From Physocladia obscura (Eukaryota > Chytridiomycota > Chytridiomycetes > Chytridiales > Chytriomycetaceae), in contig JADGJH010000432.1 in NCBI GenBank assembly GCA_027596945.1, positions 1 through 18,698 on the forward strand: a stretch of 18,698 nt of DNA. The letters are read 5' to 3'. The notes under the pieces were generated by a model that was not told the DNA's origin, did not search any database, and was given only the letters and a program-made list of their open reading frames with translations. The position numbers were made by a program, and so were the translations under genes. How positions within the stretch are numbered: the stretch's first letter is position 1; every line of letters begins with the position of its first letter. Shown here piece after piece: positions 1 through 9,386 of this stretch.

Positions 1-76
1 AATTAAAGCTGTGAACCAGTTGATAATATTTGTGTTCTATATTTTTTCTTTTGCCTGGAAAATACTTTTGAAAAAA

Positions 77-458
77 ATGGTCGCAACCCGAAACATCGGC
101 AAACGCGCCTCAAGCGGGAGCTCAACTGCAACGACTGTAGCTACCAAAAAAACTAAGAGATCTTCGCCGACGGTTACTTTACCGGCCAATACCAAGATTC
201 CATTCAGTGTTGATGAACTTACCAGTAAAAAAGAGGCTCTTAATAAAGTTGCTGCGCCAAAACCAGCGCCAAACTTGAAACGTGTCCCACACCCAAAAAA
301 GCTTGAAGAAATAAAAAAAAAAACTAAAAGTTGTTACGCCGGTTGTCAAGACCGCAATTGTGATTAGTGTTGGTTCACTTAAGAAGGCTTTTAGTTCGCC
401 ATTAAAGAATCAAAAGAGATTGACTTCTCCTGTTAGAAAGAGACCTAGTTCTGGATAA
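77..458 (+). CDS. small basic Lys/Ser/Pro-rich protein, frame broken by an A homopolymer
   Basis: I do not recognise this protein. The ATG at 77 follows an A-rich leader and opens a frame rich in Lys, Ser, Thr and Pro (residues 2-7 are VATRNI), with no membrane segment or recognisable domain. The frame stops at 365-367. Just upstream, at 313-323, is a run of eleven A. Counting one A fewer continues smoothly into another open frame ending with RKRPSSG and TAA at 456-458, which would give about 126 residues. The downstream part keeps the same Lys/Ser/Pro composition, so the break is probably a sequencing or assembly error in the homopolymer, or else a recent mutation. The segment has many CpGs, unlike the transposon block that follows, so I take it as host sequence. 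A nuclear or nucleic-acid-associated protein is a guess from composition only. It could also be the last exon of a gene that begins outside the window. Confidence 0.45.
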
Positions 459-490
459 TTTTATTTCCTATTCTTTATTTGTCAAATATA

Positions 491-496
491 AATAAA
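491..496 (+). terminator. AATAAA polyadenylation signal
   Basis: A perfect AATAAA lies 33 bases after the stop codon at 456-458, a normal spacing for a compact eukaryotic 3' end. In AT-rich DNA such hexamers also arise by chance. Confidence 0.4.
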
Positions 497-574
497 AATT
501 CAATCGTGGAAGGCAGCTTTTTTTTCATTTCGGGTTTCATTGAAACGAAAATTTTGTCAGTCTTTATTCTTTAA

Positions 575-781
575 ATCGAATTCACCAAGAAAAAAAGACA
601 CAGCACTACATACCAACAAACAAACAAACAGTCCTCGTGCTCCAAAAACACATGCCATTTGGATCACTCGATTTTTGCACTGTGTCCTACCTGCCTGGGC
701 AACGAGCTGCCTGATACTGCCACAATGAACAATCTTCATATCTCAATTGCAGCCCACAAACAACGAAAATGGCTACAATAA
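575..781 (+). CDS. short Cys/His ORF, possible last exon with a CxxC-x14-H-x5-H finger
   Basis: The frame is open from 575 to the TAA at 779-781, about 68 codons, with no ATG near its start, so it would be a 3' exon or a remnant. The final 45 residues contain CSKNTCH, then CPTC, then MNNLH and AAH. This spaces as C-x2-C-x14-H-x5-H, compatible with a C2H2-like zinc finger and loosely like ubiquitin-binding UBZ fingers, although the last spacing is not canonical. The stop codon lies within an AATAAA (777-782), the same economy seen at the end of the RhoGAP gene at 14757. The region retains CpGs. A second frame (540-728) is also open here, so the assignment is uncertain. It may alternatively be the tail of a relative of the transposase downstream, which also ends in a Cys/His finger. 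Confidence 0.25.
   Translation: MEFTKKKRHSTTYQQTNKQSSCSKNTCHLDHSIFALCPTCLGNELPDTATMNNLHISIAAHKQRKWLQ
613..631 (+). repeat. CAAA microsatellite
   Basis: Four tandem copies of a CAAA/AAAC unit (cutting across the open frame described at 575-781). Confidence 0.7.
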
Positions 782-1389
782 ATGTTTACATAATGGCAGT
801 AGAGCAATAAAATCAAGGTCAACTCAACCACCACCTGTTTCTTTGTGGGCTTGAAAAGTGGCAAGACAAAGCCATAATCATAGTTGGTGTTTGCCAATAC
901 CTCCACAAACTATCAAATGCAACTCTGGCATCAACTTGAACATTAACACACCAGCATCAAAACTAAAATCAACTTCAGCATCACCATCAACATCAACAGG
1001 AAAGACCATAAAGAACAAAAAAAAACATATATGTGTACACCAGCAAATTTGTGCTCTGATGGCAAACAGGGCTAACTAGTGTCTGTATGAATTTGTTGAG
1101 GAAGCACTTTTGGTGTTGGATGTCACATTGGTATTTCTACATTGTGGCTTTGCCTGAAGCAATTTTGCTTTAATCACAAGCAGATGAATCATTGAATGTA
1201 ACAAAAAAAAGTATTGAGTGAATCTTGAAAAATGACCAAATGTCTTGAAATCCAACCAATGCACAAATTCGTTTTTTGAATAAACAACAACTTTTGTATT
1301 GAATTTGCATCAACTCTACCACAGTCTAATGAAGCACTCAACCTTGCAAAGAAGCTTTTTTGAGATTTGAGTGCCTGAAAACAACTGCA
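782..1389. other. gene-poor, CpG-depleted stretch
   Basis: I see no supportable gene. CpG is nearly absent, so this is probably the decayed 5' part or flank of the DNA transposon that follows. Short open frames on both strands here have no recognisable motifs. Confidence 0.4.
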
Positions 1390-2250
1390 TCTTCAGAGAA
1401 ATAACCAATTTGGGTACAAACAACCATTCAGTGCTGGAGTTTTCCCAAATCATTGGCAGGCAACATGGAATATCAACCAAGGATGTCAGAAAAATCTACA
1501 AGCAGGTCAGAAAGCATCCAGATTGATTCCATGCCAACAGTTCATTTACAGATATACAAGAAGAAGATTTTGTTTTATTCTTACATGTGTGAGCCATGTC
1601 CCATCATCCAATGGTTTGTCCAGACTTCATTGAAATATCATAGAAAAATTTACAGCAATGCTGAGTGGACAGCTGCAAAGTGGTTTGAGAGTTTCCAGCA
1701 CCAAAAGAAGATTAGTGGCAAACACCTGAAAGCAATATCAGGGGCACATACCAATCTGACTACTCTAAGAGAGATCAAGGCATGGGTGGTTGAGTTTGAG
1801 CAGTGGATCATTACACAAGGCTACAGTTTAAAGAATGCATTCAATGTTAGATGCACATCAAATTACAAAACAACAACCTACAGTCAAAAAAAATTGCCAC
1901 TTCAGCCATTTAACATCCAAACAAGCTTCACAGAGAAAGGAGTCTGTTTGCCAGTTTCATTTCATTTGTACTAGCCAGTGGCAAGAGAGTAATGGATGTT
2001 TTATGTTATACTACTCAGATACAGCAACATGCTCTTACCTGAAGAAGAAACAAGATTGTGCTGAGATGACATCACACCAGCCTATTTCATATACAATGAA
2101 ACTGGCTACTTGACAGAAACCCAGTGCAAACATGTTTTGGAAGAGTTAAAAGCAGTTTGGTTGAATTTTCATCCTGGTCTTACACCTGTGTTGATTTGCA
2201 ATAATTTTGGTGCCAAAATTCCATGACCAGTGGCAACAGTCTGAAATAAT
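1390..2250 (+). pseudogene. decayed pogo/Tigger-like DDE transposase, N-terminal and catalytic core
   Basis: Protein-like segments continue across shifting frames on the plus strand. At about 1640-1800 there is a helix-turn-helix-like region with NAEWTAAKWFESF, a KHLKAISGAH segment, and EIKAWVVEFEQWI. It runs into NAFNV at about 1832, where pogo/CENP-B-type transposases carry the first catalytic Asp (NVDE-T). One base too many and point changes disrupt that Asp here. The next conserved blocks lie in other frames: LASGKRVMDV (about 1971), PAYFIYNETGYLTETQC (about 2078), and LTPVLICNNFGA (about 2184), where the second catalytic Asp should stand but Asn is seen. Stops include TAG at 1974 and TGA at 2224. 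Family placement rests on motif order recalled from DDE_1/CENP-B-like transposases. The element is clearly non-functional. Confidence 0.6.
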
Positions 2251-2517
2251 TTACTGCCAAATATAATTAGTCCATTAACTCTCTGTGTACAATAAATAAG
2301 AATTGAAATACAGAGCTTTCATTAAAGATTTGGAATTCAAGCTGAGATGCCCTAACAACTGAAAGAAGCCATCTACAGTGATCACCACACTGAAATAACA
2401 TTTAAAGATAATAAAGTACACAAGAAACATTATACACAATATTTCTGTATGTTTTTCAGCTGCCTTATTAAACAGCTTTTCTTTATCATTGAGTAACATA
2501 ACATATACACATAGTGA

Positions 2518-2691
2518 CTCTCTCAGGACTTGCTATGCATACATGAGACCTCAGTTTGTGTAGATAACAAGGGTAGCATTGTAATAATAAAAGGGATCAA
2601 TAAAGCTGTATTTTTGGCCAAGGGCACTATTGGTACAACAGCTCAAACTGCTGTAGTGGTACTCAGTGCAATGTGCCACAATGAGCTGTAA
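2518..2691 (+). pseudogene. second DDE transposase fragment
   Basis: A 57-codon open segment contains CIHETSVCVDNKGS, then KGINKAVFLAKGT, then TAVVVLSA. This matches the pattern around the first catalytic Asp of DDE_1 transposases: DET, a D-N-K-G turn, then a strand ending in VV-SA. The Asp is replaced by His (HET). Because the preceding remnant already has its own DET-region counterpart at about 1840, this is probably a piece of a second, related element rather than the next part of the same protein. No ends or terminal repeats were identified. Confidence 0.4.
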
Positions 2692-3279
2692 AGATAGAAC
2701 TGTTTTTATTACTCATTCACAATTGATGCTAGGAGACTCTGACAGCCTAGAAATAGCTCTGTATTAATTGTATGCACTTGTGACAACATGTTGTATGTTT
2801 CACAAGTGATGGATTGATAGGCAAGTTTTTCTAAGTGCTCTAACTTTGAAAATTTACATGGAGAAATTGATGCCATCTATCACCAAAAGTGACAAATAAA
2901 GCATTTGCCACTTAGCTAAAATATCAGGTGACCAATCAAGCCAAGGTGCGACCAAGACACTGGAAAATGAATAAAAACCATTGGTTTCTTTTCTGAAATA
3001 GCCACAAAAAATTAATAAAATTATATCATCTCTAAAACCCCTTGTTGCACACAGCAAATCAACACTTGGTGTTCACAAAACATTGGATGTCATCACCTTG
3101 TGTTTTGAGTTTGGAATCGAAGGTTTTTTTTACCTCCAAATACAACACACTTCCTACAGCCCATAGATTGTTTAATCTTCCGCAATATAAAAAACCAGAT
3201 TTGCCATCTTTATCAGGAATGGCACAGCTTTGCAATAGATTCCATGGACAAACTTGGTGAGGAGCTCATCTTGATTGCT
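2692..3279. other. transposon-derived stretch without a recognisable gene
   Basis: CpG-poor, with stops in every frame and no conserved blocks that I could recognise. It lies between two transposase remnants, so it is most likely decayed transposon sequence. Confidence 0.4.
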
Positions 3280-3837
3280 TTAGATGCTCTATTGTGTCTC
3301 ACATCCCAGATTATCTGTTCTTCTGTTAAGTGCATGGGAATCTTTCCTTTTAATGCAAAAAAATTTTGTTGATGCAGCAATGGCTAACATCAACACTCAA
3401 TCAACCAATGTTAAAACTGCACAAAATACTGCCAAAGCAATTCTGGATGTATTCAGCAACTTGATTATCACATCATCTGTCAAAAAATTACCAGTAAATG
3501 CAGATAAGTTAATGGCTGCAGATTAAATCTACACTTATCAAGGAGTTTGATTAGTGCAACAGAAGGCCATGGATGAAAAGAAAGCCAAGTCAGACGCAAT
3601 TACAAAAAAGAAGCAAATATGGGGTTAGTCAAAAATCAAAATGTGACAATGCACATTTAGTCAAAAAAGTTGCAAAACAGTGTGACAGAATATTAAACAA
3701 TGAACAATTCTCAGTTAAATACCACAAAGGAACAAATTTGCTTGGTTTGCAAAACATTCAGATTATGCCCTTTCTGCAAGATGCATAACAAGGATCAACT
3801 GAATGCACATAATCAAATTTGCAAAGGAAGTGGTTGA
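3280..3837 (+). pseudogene. C-terminal part of a decayed DDE transposase with a Cys/His finger
   Basis: A frame from about 3310 contains LLLSAWESFLLMQKNFVDAA, resembling the stretch after the catalytic core in pogo-like transposases (a Trp followed by an Ala-rich helix). After several stops and frame changes there is a Lys-rich linker (DEKKAKSDAITKKK, about 3574) and an open tail from 3697 to TGA at 3835-3837. The tail carries CLVCKTFRLCPFC and then HNQIC. Its last four ligands space as C-x2-C-x10-H-x3-C, a C2HC/UBZ4-like spacing, preceded by another CxxC. The finger itself is intact although the rest is broken. Its assignment to the same element as the 1390-2250 remnant is an inference from orientation and order. 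Confidence 0.45.
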
Positions 3838-3927
3838 TATCAGTTTATTATCCCCCTTTCATTGTTGGGAAGAATCTATCCTTTCTACTATTGTTACTTT
3901 AAATAAAAATCTATCTTTTATTTATTT

Positions 3928-4008
3928 TCAACTCTCATATGCGTATGCTGTTGATATTTCAGTAAGTTTATCAAAAGCTTGATAGTAGATTTTAAGTTTG
4001 AGAGTTGA
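3928..4008. repeat. 10-base inverted repeat
   Basis: tcaactctca at 3928-3937 is matched by its exact reverse complement tgagagttga at 3999-4008, with 61 bases between. Confidence 0.6.
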
Positions 4009-4052
4009 GAGAGTTTTTTTATTTGTTTAGATTCTACCAAAAAAAGGAAATC

Positions 4053-4064
4053 CAGAGGCCTCTG
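4053..4064. repeat. perfect 12-base palindrome
   Basis: cagaggcctctg reads the same on both strands. Part of it (gcctctg) recurs about 30 bases downstream at 4089-4095. Confidence 0.7.
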
Positions 4065-4096
4065 TACAGCTTTTTTTGCACTTGAGATGCCTCTGA

Positions 4097-4117
4097 ATTT
4101 GAAATAGTATTTCAAAT
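4097..4117. repeat. short hairpin, 9-base arms
   Basis: Arms atttgaaat and atttcaaat flank the 3-base loop agt. It is AT-rich, so chance occurrence is possible. Confidence 0.6.
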
Positions 4118-4288
4118 ACATCTATTTTAAATATATCAGTATAAAGGCATCTTTGGGTTTTTCCCTTCAATGAAAATATGATTTGAGAAAAATCAAACAA
4201 ATATGGTTTTTCTGCCATTTTTAAAACCCAAAATGATTGATGCTATAGTGTTCCCCAAGTTCCCAAATCCAGCAGTTGTTGAGTTTAG

Positions 4289-5959
4289 TCACCTGATGTC
4301 AGCCCATTTACAGAGGCCACCTCCATTATGCTTTTCTATTGCTCCCATCACTACCACTACCCCCCTACTTTTACCACTGGCACCCCACTCCTCTGCTTCA
4401 GGTGGTCTTATGGAGCCATGATCAAGAAGGCTCTCTAGCTCTTCTGCCATGATTCCATCACCCCAAAGTCCAACTGTTTCTCTTATCAGTTGCTCAAAAA
4501 AACCTGGTGGGGCTGGGAAAAAAGCCACTGGATGAGTTAATTCAGTATTTGATTCATTTTCTGCTGTGTGAGTTGTGATGTTATTCTTGGCATTGGTATT
4601 TGTGCTGTTGCCAGTATCCATGTCAATTTCTATTGAACTGTTACTGTTGTTGCAAAGTTCCATGAGTGTGTGTGTGACTAGTGATTCTTTTGTTTGTTAT
4701 TTCTGCCTCTAAATCATTAACTGATAAAAAAAAGACATCTCCTGCTTTTTCAGTACTGTTTTCTTCCTGTGGATACTGTTTCATCCATTTGCTTGTGATA
4801 TTGGCCACACCTGGTAGTATTTTAGTTTTGTCAAGTTTGTGGTTTTCCCATATTTCAGTAGCTTCCTGTCTGACTTGATATGTACCACCATAGACATGAT
4901 CTGTGTTTGGTATCATTTTTCTTGGCACATTGGACATTTTTCCCTTTTTTTGGTTTGGTTTTTTGTGTTCTTTTTTATTATTTTGTTTCATGGACCAAAG
5001 TGCATGATACTGGTTTTTCCATTATTTTTTTTGACTCTATGATACCATTTTCTTTTTCCCAATCTATGGTTATTTCACATCTTACTTTCTATAATATTTT
5101 ATGAACTGCTTGGTTAAGTCATTTTCATGCATGTCGGGTAATTCCCCATCTCCTATCTGCATTATGCACATTACAATCTCTGATCACTTTGTCTATGACA
5201 TTGGGAATAATCTGATTTCCAGCAATATGTGTCTAATTAAAATAGCATGCTTCATCACCATATTTCCTGTCTTTTTCCCCTGAAGTCCAATTTCTGAGAA
5301 CTTCAGAATCATTGTCAAAAACAATATCCCATCCATCTTTTATATCGCTGTGTGCTACCACCTTCAATAATTCCCCAATGTTTTTTTTCTCTGGTTTTAA
5401 AGCTGCTCTCAATAGGTAATGGTTCTGGTTCCCCTTTCTTTTTCCTTTCTTTTTTGTCATTCTTTTTCCTTTCTTCTCTTCTTTCTTTGCTGCATCATAT
5501 GTTTTACCTCCTAGAATTTATGAATTCATGCATTATTGCAACTTGTTCATCATGGAAGGCTGGACATGTCCATAGATGCTCACTTGTTTCTTCTACATTT
5601 TGGTCACAGCAGCAACAGTTCCTATTTGAGTATAAGTTTGGTTTGTTCCTTGCATTTATTGTTTGTAGTGGTAACTTATTATGTAATTTATTTACATAGT
5701 GTTTGAAATTAGAGGTGTGTTTCTGTGATGTTTGCCAAGATGTGGATTTAATTCCCTGTTGGAGCATTGTGAATGTTAAGCCAAAATTTATTTTGTCTTG
5801 TAGTTTTGTAGTTTTTTGATGTGCTTGTGTGCTGGTTGTTTGATGTACTTAATGTGTTCATAAATTCTTTTAACTGTGTTGAGATTCTTTCTGAGCTGTC
5901 CTTCAATTATTTTTCCAGATATTTTGGGGCAAAATTTGATGTGTGACTGTGCTTCTGCT
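4289..5959 (-). pseudogene. LINE ORF2 C-terminal region with zinc-binding motif and long tail
   Basis: The block 5504-5767 holds LPLQTINARNKPNLYSNRN followed by CCCC...SEHLWTC (5564-5617). This is the zf-RVT-type finger (C-x2-C...H-x3-C) typical after RNase H in these LINEs. Near 5040-5090 the residues RCEITIDWEKENGI recall the Arg-Cys...Trp-Glu block that often ends such proteins. Open blocks continue past it: 5233-5460, a very Lys-rich stretch at 4900-4991, and 4289-4663, which has an Asn/Thr-rich part followed by FFPAPPGFFEQLI. Either ORF2 has an unusually long tail or another element begins here. Confidence 0.55.
5432..5498 (+). repeat. polypyrimidine tract
   Basis: Almost uninterrupted C/T on the plus strand. 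On the LINE coding strand this is a Lys/Arg/Glu-rich segment, so it is explained by coding composition. Confidence 0.5.
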
Positions 5960-6445
5960 TTTGTTGTGACTTCTTCTTCTTTATGACCTTCTTTTGCTAA
6001 AATATCAGCAGCCTCATTGCCTACAATGCCTGAGTGTGCTTTGACTTTAGTGAAAACTGCTGGAAGTTCTTCTCTATTTCTATCTATCTGAACTGTAATT
6101 GCAGTACCATATGCATATTTTTTTTCCCATAAGTCTCTTTGTTGCATTTGCCAGCTGTGTTTCTGTAGTTTGTTGTATTCTGTTATTATATTTGCATTAT
6201 CTATCATTATTTCTGCTTCCCCTCCAGCAATTAATGATTTGAGATGCAATTCTTTCAGCTTTAGTGGAGGAAGCCCATCCATTTGCTTTAAAGCTAATAT
6301 TTTTGCCTGTGTTTCTTCCACTGTTGATATGTATTCCTCCTGCCCTGCTAGGAGTGTCATCTTTGTTTTTTATGTATGAACCATCACTGTATATTTGATC
6401 TTTAGTGATTTTACTGCCATTATTTGTGCCAATTGCTACCAGCAT
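5960..6445 (-). pseudogene. LINE ORF2 RNase H domain, one frameshift
   Basis: All four acidic residues of type I RNase H are readable: Asp in IYSDGSYI (about 6385), Glu in SSTKAERIA (about 6256), Asp in MIDNANII (about 6201), and Asp in GNEAADILAKEG (about 6000). The His of KAHSGIVG just before the last one is also present. A frameshift lies near 6240, between the second and third. In elements of this class the domain removes the RNA template strand after cDNA synthesis. Confidence 0.75.
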
Positions 6446-7654
6446 TTTGTCAGATGTGTTAAAGTATTTCTTGCCTACTTTTTCCTATCTTCTCTCATTT
6501 CATCGGTAATTTCTTCTACTTCCCTGTAGTTTATATCTGTATTTTCTAGTATAATTAGTGTAGGCCTTATTGGTTGCCGCCCTGCTGATCCTTCCATTGA
6601 GTGTATTGTGCTACTATTCATCAATATGTCTTCAGCCACCACATTTTCTTGTTCTGGTTGTGGCTTTGCATTTGCATCATTGATTATTCTAAATATTTCA
6701 TATACCTTTCTTATTTTTACATTGTGCTTGACTCTTTTTGCCAAGTTGGTCTGTTTTTGATTCTTTTTGTAAGTTGTTATTTTGTAAGCAAACTTGTTAT
6801 TTCCACAGTCAAATTCTGCCATTTGTGGTTCTTTATGCTCTGAGACAAACTTTGTGCATGTTTCATTTTCTTCTGCTTTGTGGTTTTTGGTTTGCATCCT
6901 TCACATTCTATGGCAAATTCTGTGTGTTCTGTTCTAAGTGCCTCTTTCAGGCCCTTGTATTTTGTGTGTCATCATCTAAGCACTGTGCCACATCTCTAAT
7001 TTTGAGCCTTATTAGTTGTGTTGTTTTAAATACCAATAATCCATCTTCTTGCATAATTTCATTGATTCTACTCATTAAAGCTATGCCATTGTTGGATTTC
7101 CATTCTATAATGTTACCAATTTTGAATGTTGATATAATCATTTTCAGGTCTTTTCCTGCAAATGGGTTTGGACTTATGACTGTTTGCTTTTCTAGTAGTG
7201 TTTTTCCCTCTTTATCTTTCTTAAGGAGTGCCTCTTTTAATGTTATACCAACTGTAGGTATCATTTTTTGGATACCTGTGCTTCATGTCTTTTATTGTGA
7301 GAAGGCTTGTACTGTCTGCACATAGAACTTGCTCCAGAAATATTATATTATGGTATGCCAGATTTTCTGCTATTTGATTATATATCACATAATTTCCTAT
7401 TGCATGGAATATTGAAGTTTCACCCCCCTCTACTTTGCCAAATTCTTTTACTGGTATGCTTTCTTTAGTGCTGTATTTAGCTGCTAAGAGTGAGAATTAG
7501 TGTGCATTCTTGCTATGACTGTGGCCAGGAAGTGTTGGTCATTTTTAATTCTAGTTGGAAATGGTTCATTTAGGATGAATTGTGGTAGTGTCAGTGCTTC
7601 TTGTAGCTGCAGAGCCTGTATTTTCATTCACATTGCCAATGAGGCTGTCTTCAT
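6446..7654 (-). pseudogene. LINE ORF2 linker between RT thumb and RNase H
   Basis: Open blocks at 6947-7264 and 6475-6897, in different frames, are rich in charged residues and have no catalytic motifs. Similar poorly conserved linkers are found in large RNase H-containing LINE ORF2s. About 7265-7650 is heavily broken. Confidence 0.45.
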
Positions 7655-9240
7655 TCATACAGATTGTGGTATTGTAGCTAAGTCCATATTGTAATGTTCA
7701 TTCCAATTTTCAAGTTTGCCTATTTGGCTATGTTCCAGGATTGAGTCTGGTGTGTCTCTTGACAGTGCTGCTTTTTGCTTATAAAGCTGCTTTATTTTGG
7801 CATACCATTTGTCAACTATTGTTGCTGGGACACCTGCAGTTTGCCATTTGTATCTGGCTTGTTGTAGTAATATCTGGTTTGTTAGAATTGCCACACTGTT
7901 GTGTGGTATTCTTTTATCTTGGAGAATGTCACATGTATCTTTTATTTGCTCTTCTATTTTTTCTGTAGCTAGTTTGCCATTTTTGGAGGCTGTGAAGTAG
8001 TTTCCTAGTAGCTGTTCACTATTGTTTCCAGTTTTAATTTTTATTTCTCTTTGTTTTTCAACATTCCAGTATAGTTTCCATTCTGGATCTTTCATGTTCA
8101 TTGGAAGAACTTTTGTTTTTGTTTTGTTTGCTTCAATTGTATTTCCTTCCATGAATTTTATTGTGAGACTTTTTTGTAGTTCTAGCTCTTTCCTACTTTT
8201 TGCAATAAGTGTGGTATCATCAACATATGCAAGCAATGCAACTTGCTCTGTGAGTATTTTATTTTCCCTATGTTTACCACTATAATTTGTTTTGTATTGC
8301 ATTTCAAAAATGTGTCCTGTAGTGTATTTGTCAATTGTGCACAGAAATGTATCCCAGAAGATTCTCCATTCAAGTGGAGCCAGTACTGATCACTGTACCA
8401 ATTTGTACAGCCTCTGTTGTACCAGCAGCTGTAAATACTTGGATTTTAATGCTTTTTTGTGTGTTGTATTTGAATGTTGAATATTTGTATTGGAGTTTGA
8501 TTCTTTTGTGGCTACGCATAACTTCTTCCACACTAACTGAGTCAAATGCTTTTTTGATGTTTAGAAGTGTTATGTATAATTATTCATTTTTCCTTTTACA
8601 GTTATCAATCACTGCTTGAACTGTGTGAGTTACTGGCTCTGTTGACTTGCCTTTTAGTACAGACATATTTTTTTCCTTTGAGTATATTATGATGTGAAAC
8701 GTAAACTTCCTTTATAAATGTTTCAGTGAAAAAACTGTTGTTTATTGAATAAAGACTATTGCTTTTATAAACTTTCCAATTATGAAACAAACTTGAAACC
8801 AAAACACTTCCGTTACAAATCCCATTAGCCACTTTGAACCTTCTGTTGTTTCATCCCTGCCTTCAGTTTCACAACATATTATGTATTTGGAGTGTTGGAG
8901 ACAATCTTAAATTGTATATCATTTCTATTAGCTTGTATCCTGTTTCAAGCAGAGATATTGGTCTTGTGTTGTTGTATTCTGCTGCTCAGTCTTCACTCTT
9001 TGGTATTGGGTTTATGTTACCCATTAAACATTTTTCAGGTGCATAAGCATGGTCCATGCAAAGCTGAATAGCCATTGCTAGAATTTTTTTTACATTTTTT
9101 GTTGATTTTAGTATTAGTTCTCTGGAAATGTCACTAGGACCTGGGGCCCTATTTGCTCCCATTTTTGTAATTGCCTCCATGATTGTGTCAGCTGTAACTT
9201 TGTTTTCCATGTTGGAGTAGATGGTTGGGTTAATTTAAGC
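7655..9240 (-). pseudogene. LINE ORF2 reverse transcriptase domain
   Basis: Motifs occur in order on the minus strand. NRAPGPSDISRELI (about 9150), INPIPKSED and NTRPISLLETGYKLIEMIYN (9000-8920) are the finger motifs. LKGKSTEPV and NIKKAFDSVS (motif A, about 8560) follow, with Asn in place of the catalytic Asp. LAPLEWRIFWDTF (motif B side) and AYVDDTTLI (motif C, YVDD at 8216-8227) are present. The thumb runs to about 7655 with KIKQLYKQKAALSRDTPDSI. Breaks: four TGA codons between 8851 and 8988, frame changes near 8400-8300, and an internal 157-base segment at 8676-8832. The YVDD is intact but the copy is dead. Confidence 0.8.
8676..8832 (-). other. 157-base segment with direct-repeat edges and GT-AG ends inside the RT
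   Basis: On the plus strand ctttga occurs at 8676-8681 and again at 8832-8837, bounding a segment unlike the surrounding RT. On the minus strand it begins GTGGCT and ends CAAAG. Reading from RRFK directly to EKNMSVLKGKSTEP across it rejoins two frames that both carry RT motifs. It has two CpGs in a region almost without them. It could be a short insertion with a 6-base target duplication, an introner-like intron, or coincidence. No terminal inverted repeats were seen, and the donor GTGGCT is weak. Confidence 0.4.
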
Positions 9241-9386
9241 AATTGGTTTGTATGCTTGGTAGTATACAGAGCCTTCTTTGAACTCTTGGGGTTGTCTGCT
9301 TCAAAAAACTTCTTTTGTTTGCCTGGCTACTTCTTCCAGGATTGTTTCAGGATTATATGAAATTTTTTCCTCTCCTTTATCACCTT

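Larger units (their letters stand above)
3838..4288. other. non-coding junction with several inverted repeats
   Basis: This separates the plus-strand transposase remnant from the minus-strand LINE. It holds a 10-base inverted repeat (3928-3937 with 3999-4008), a perfect 12-base palindrome (4053-4064) and a hairpin with 9-base arms and a 3-base loop (4097-4117). AATAAA-like hexamers occur on both strands. It probably holds the 3' end of the LINE, the end of the DNA transposon, or both. I could not place either boundary or a target-site duplication. Confidence 0.4.

Noticed and set aside
2854..3057. 67-codon minus-strand frame between transposase remnants
   Set aside because: No conserved blocks; lies within CpG-poor decayed sequence; length is compatible with chance.
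5432..5498. Polypyrimidine tract as a promoter or splice signal
   Set aside because: It is explained by Lys/Arg/Glu-rich coding sequence of the minus-strand LINE.
6738..7325. 195-codon plus-strand open frame
   Set aside because: It is antisense to the LINE ORF2 linker; its Phe/Cys/Leu-rich composition is what the reverse of Lys/Glu/Thr-rich coding sequence gives. No motifs.
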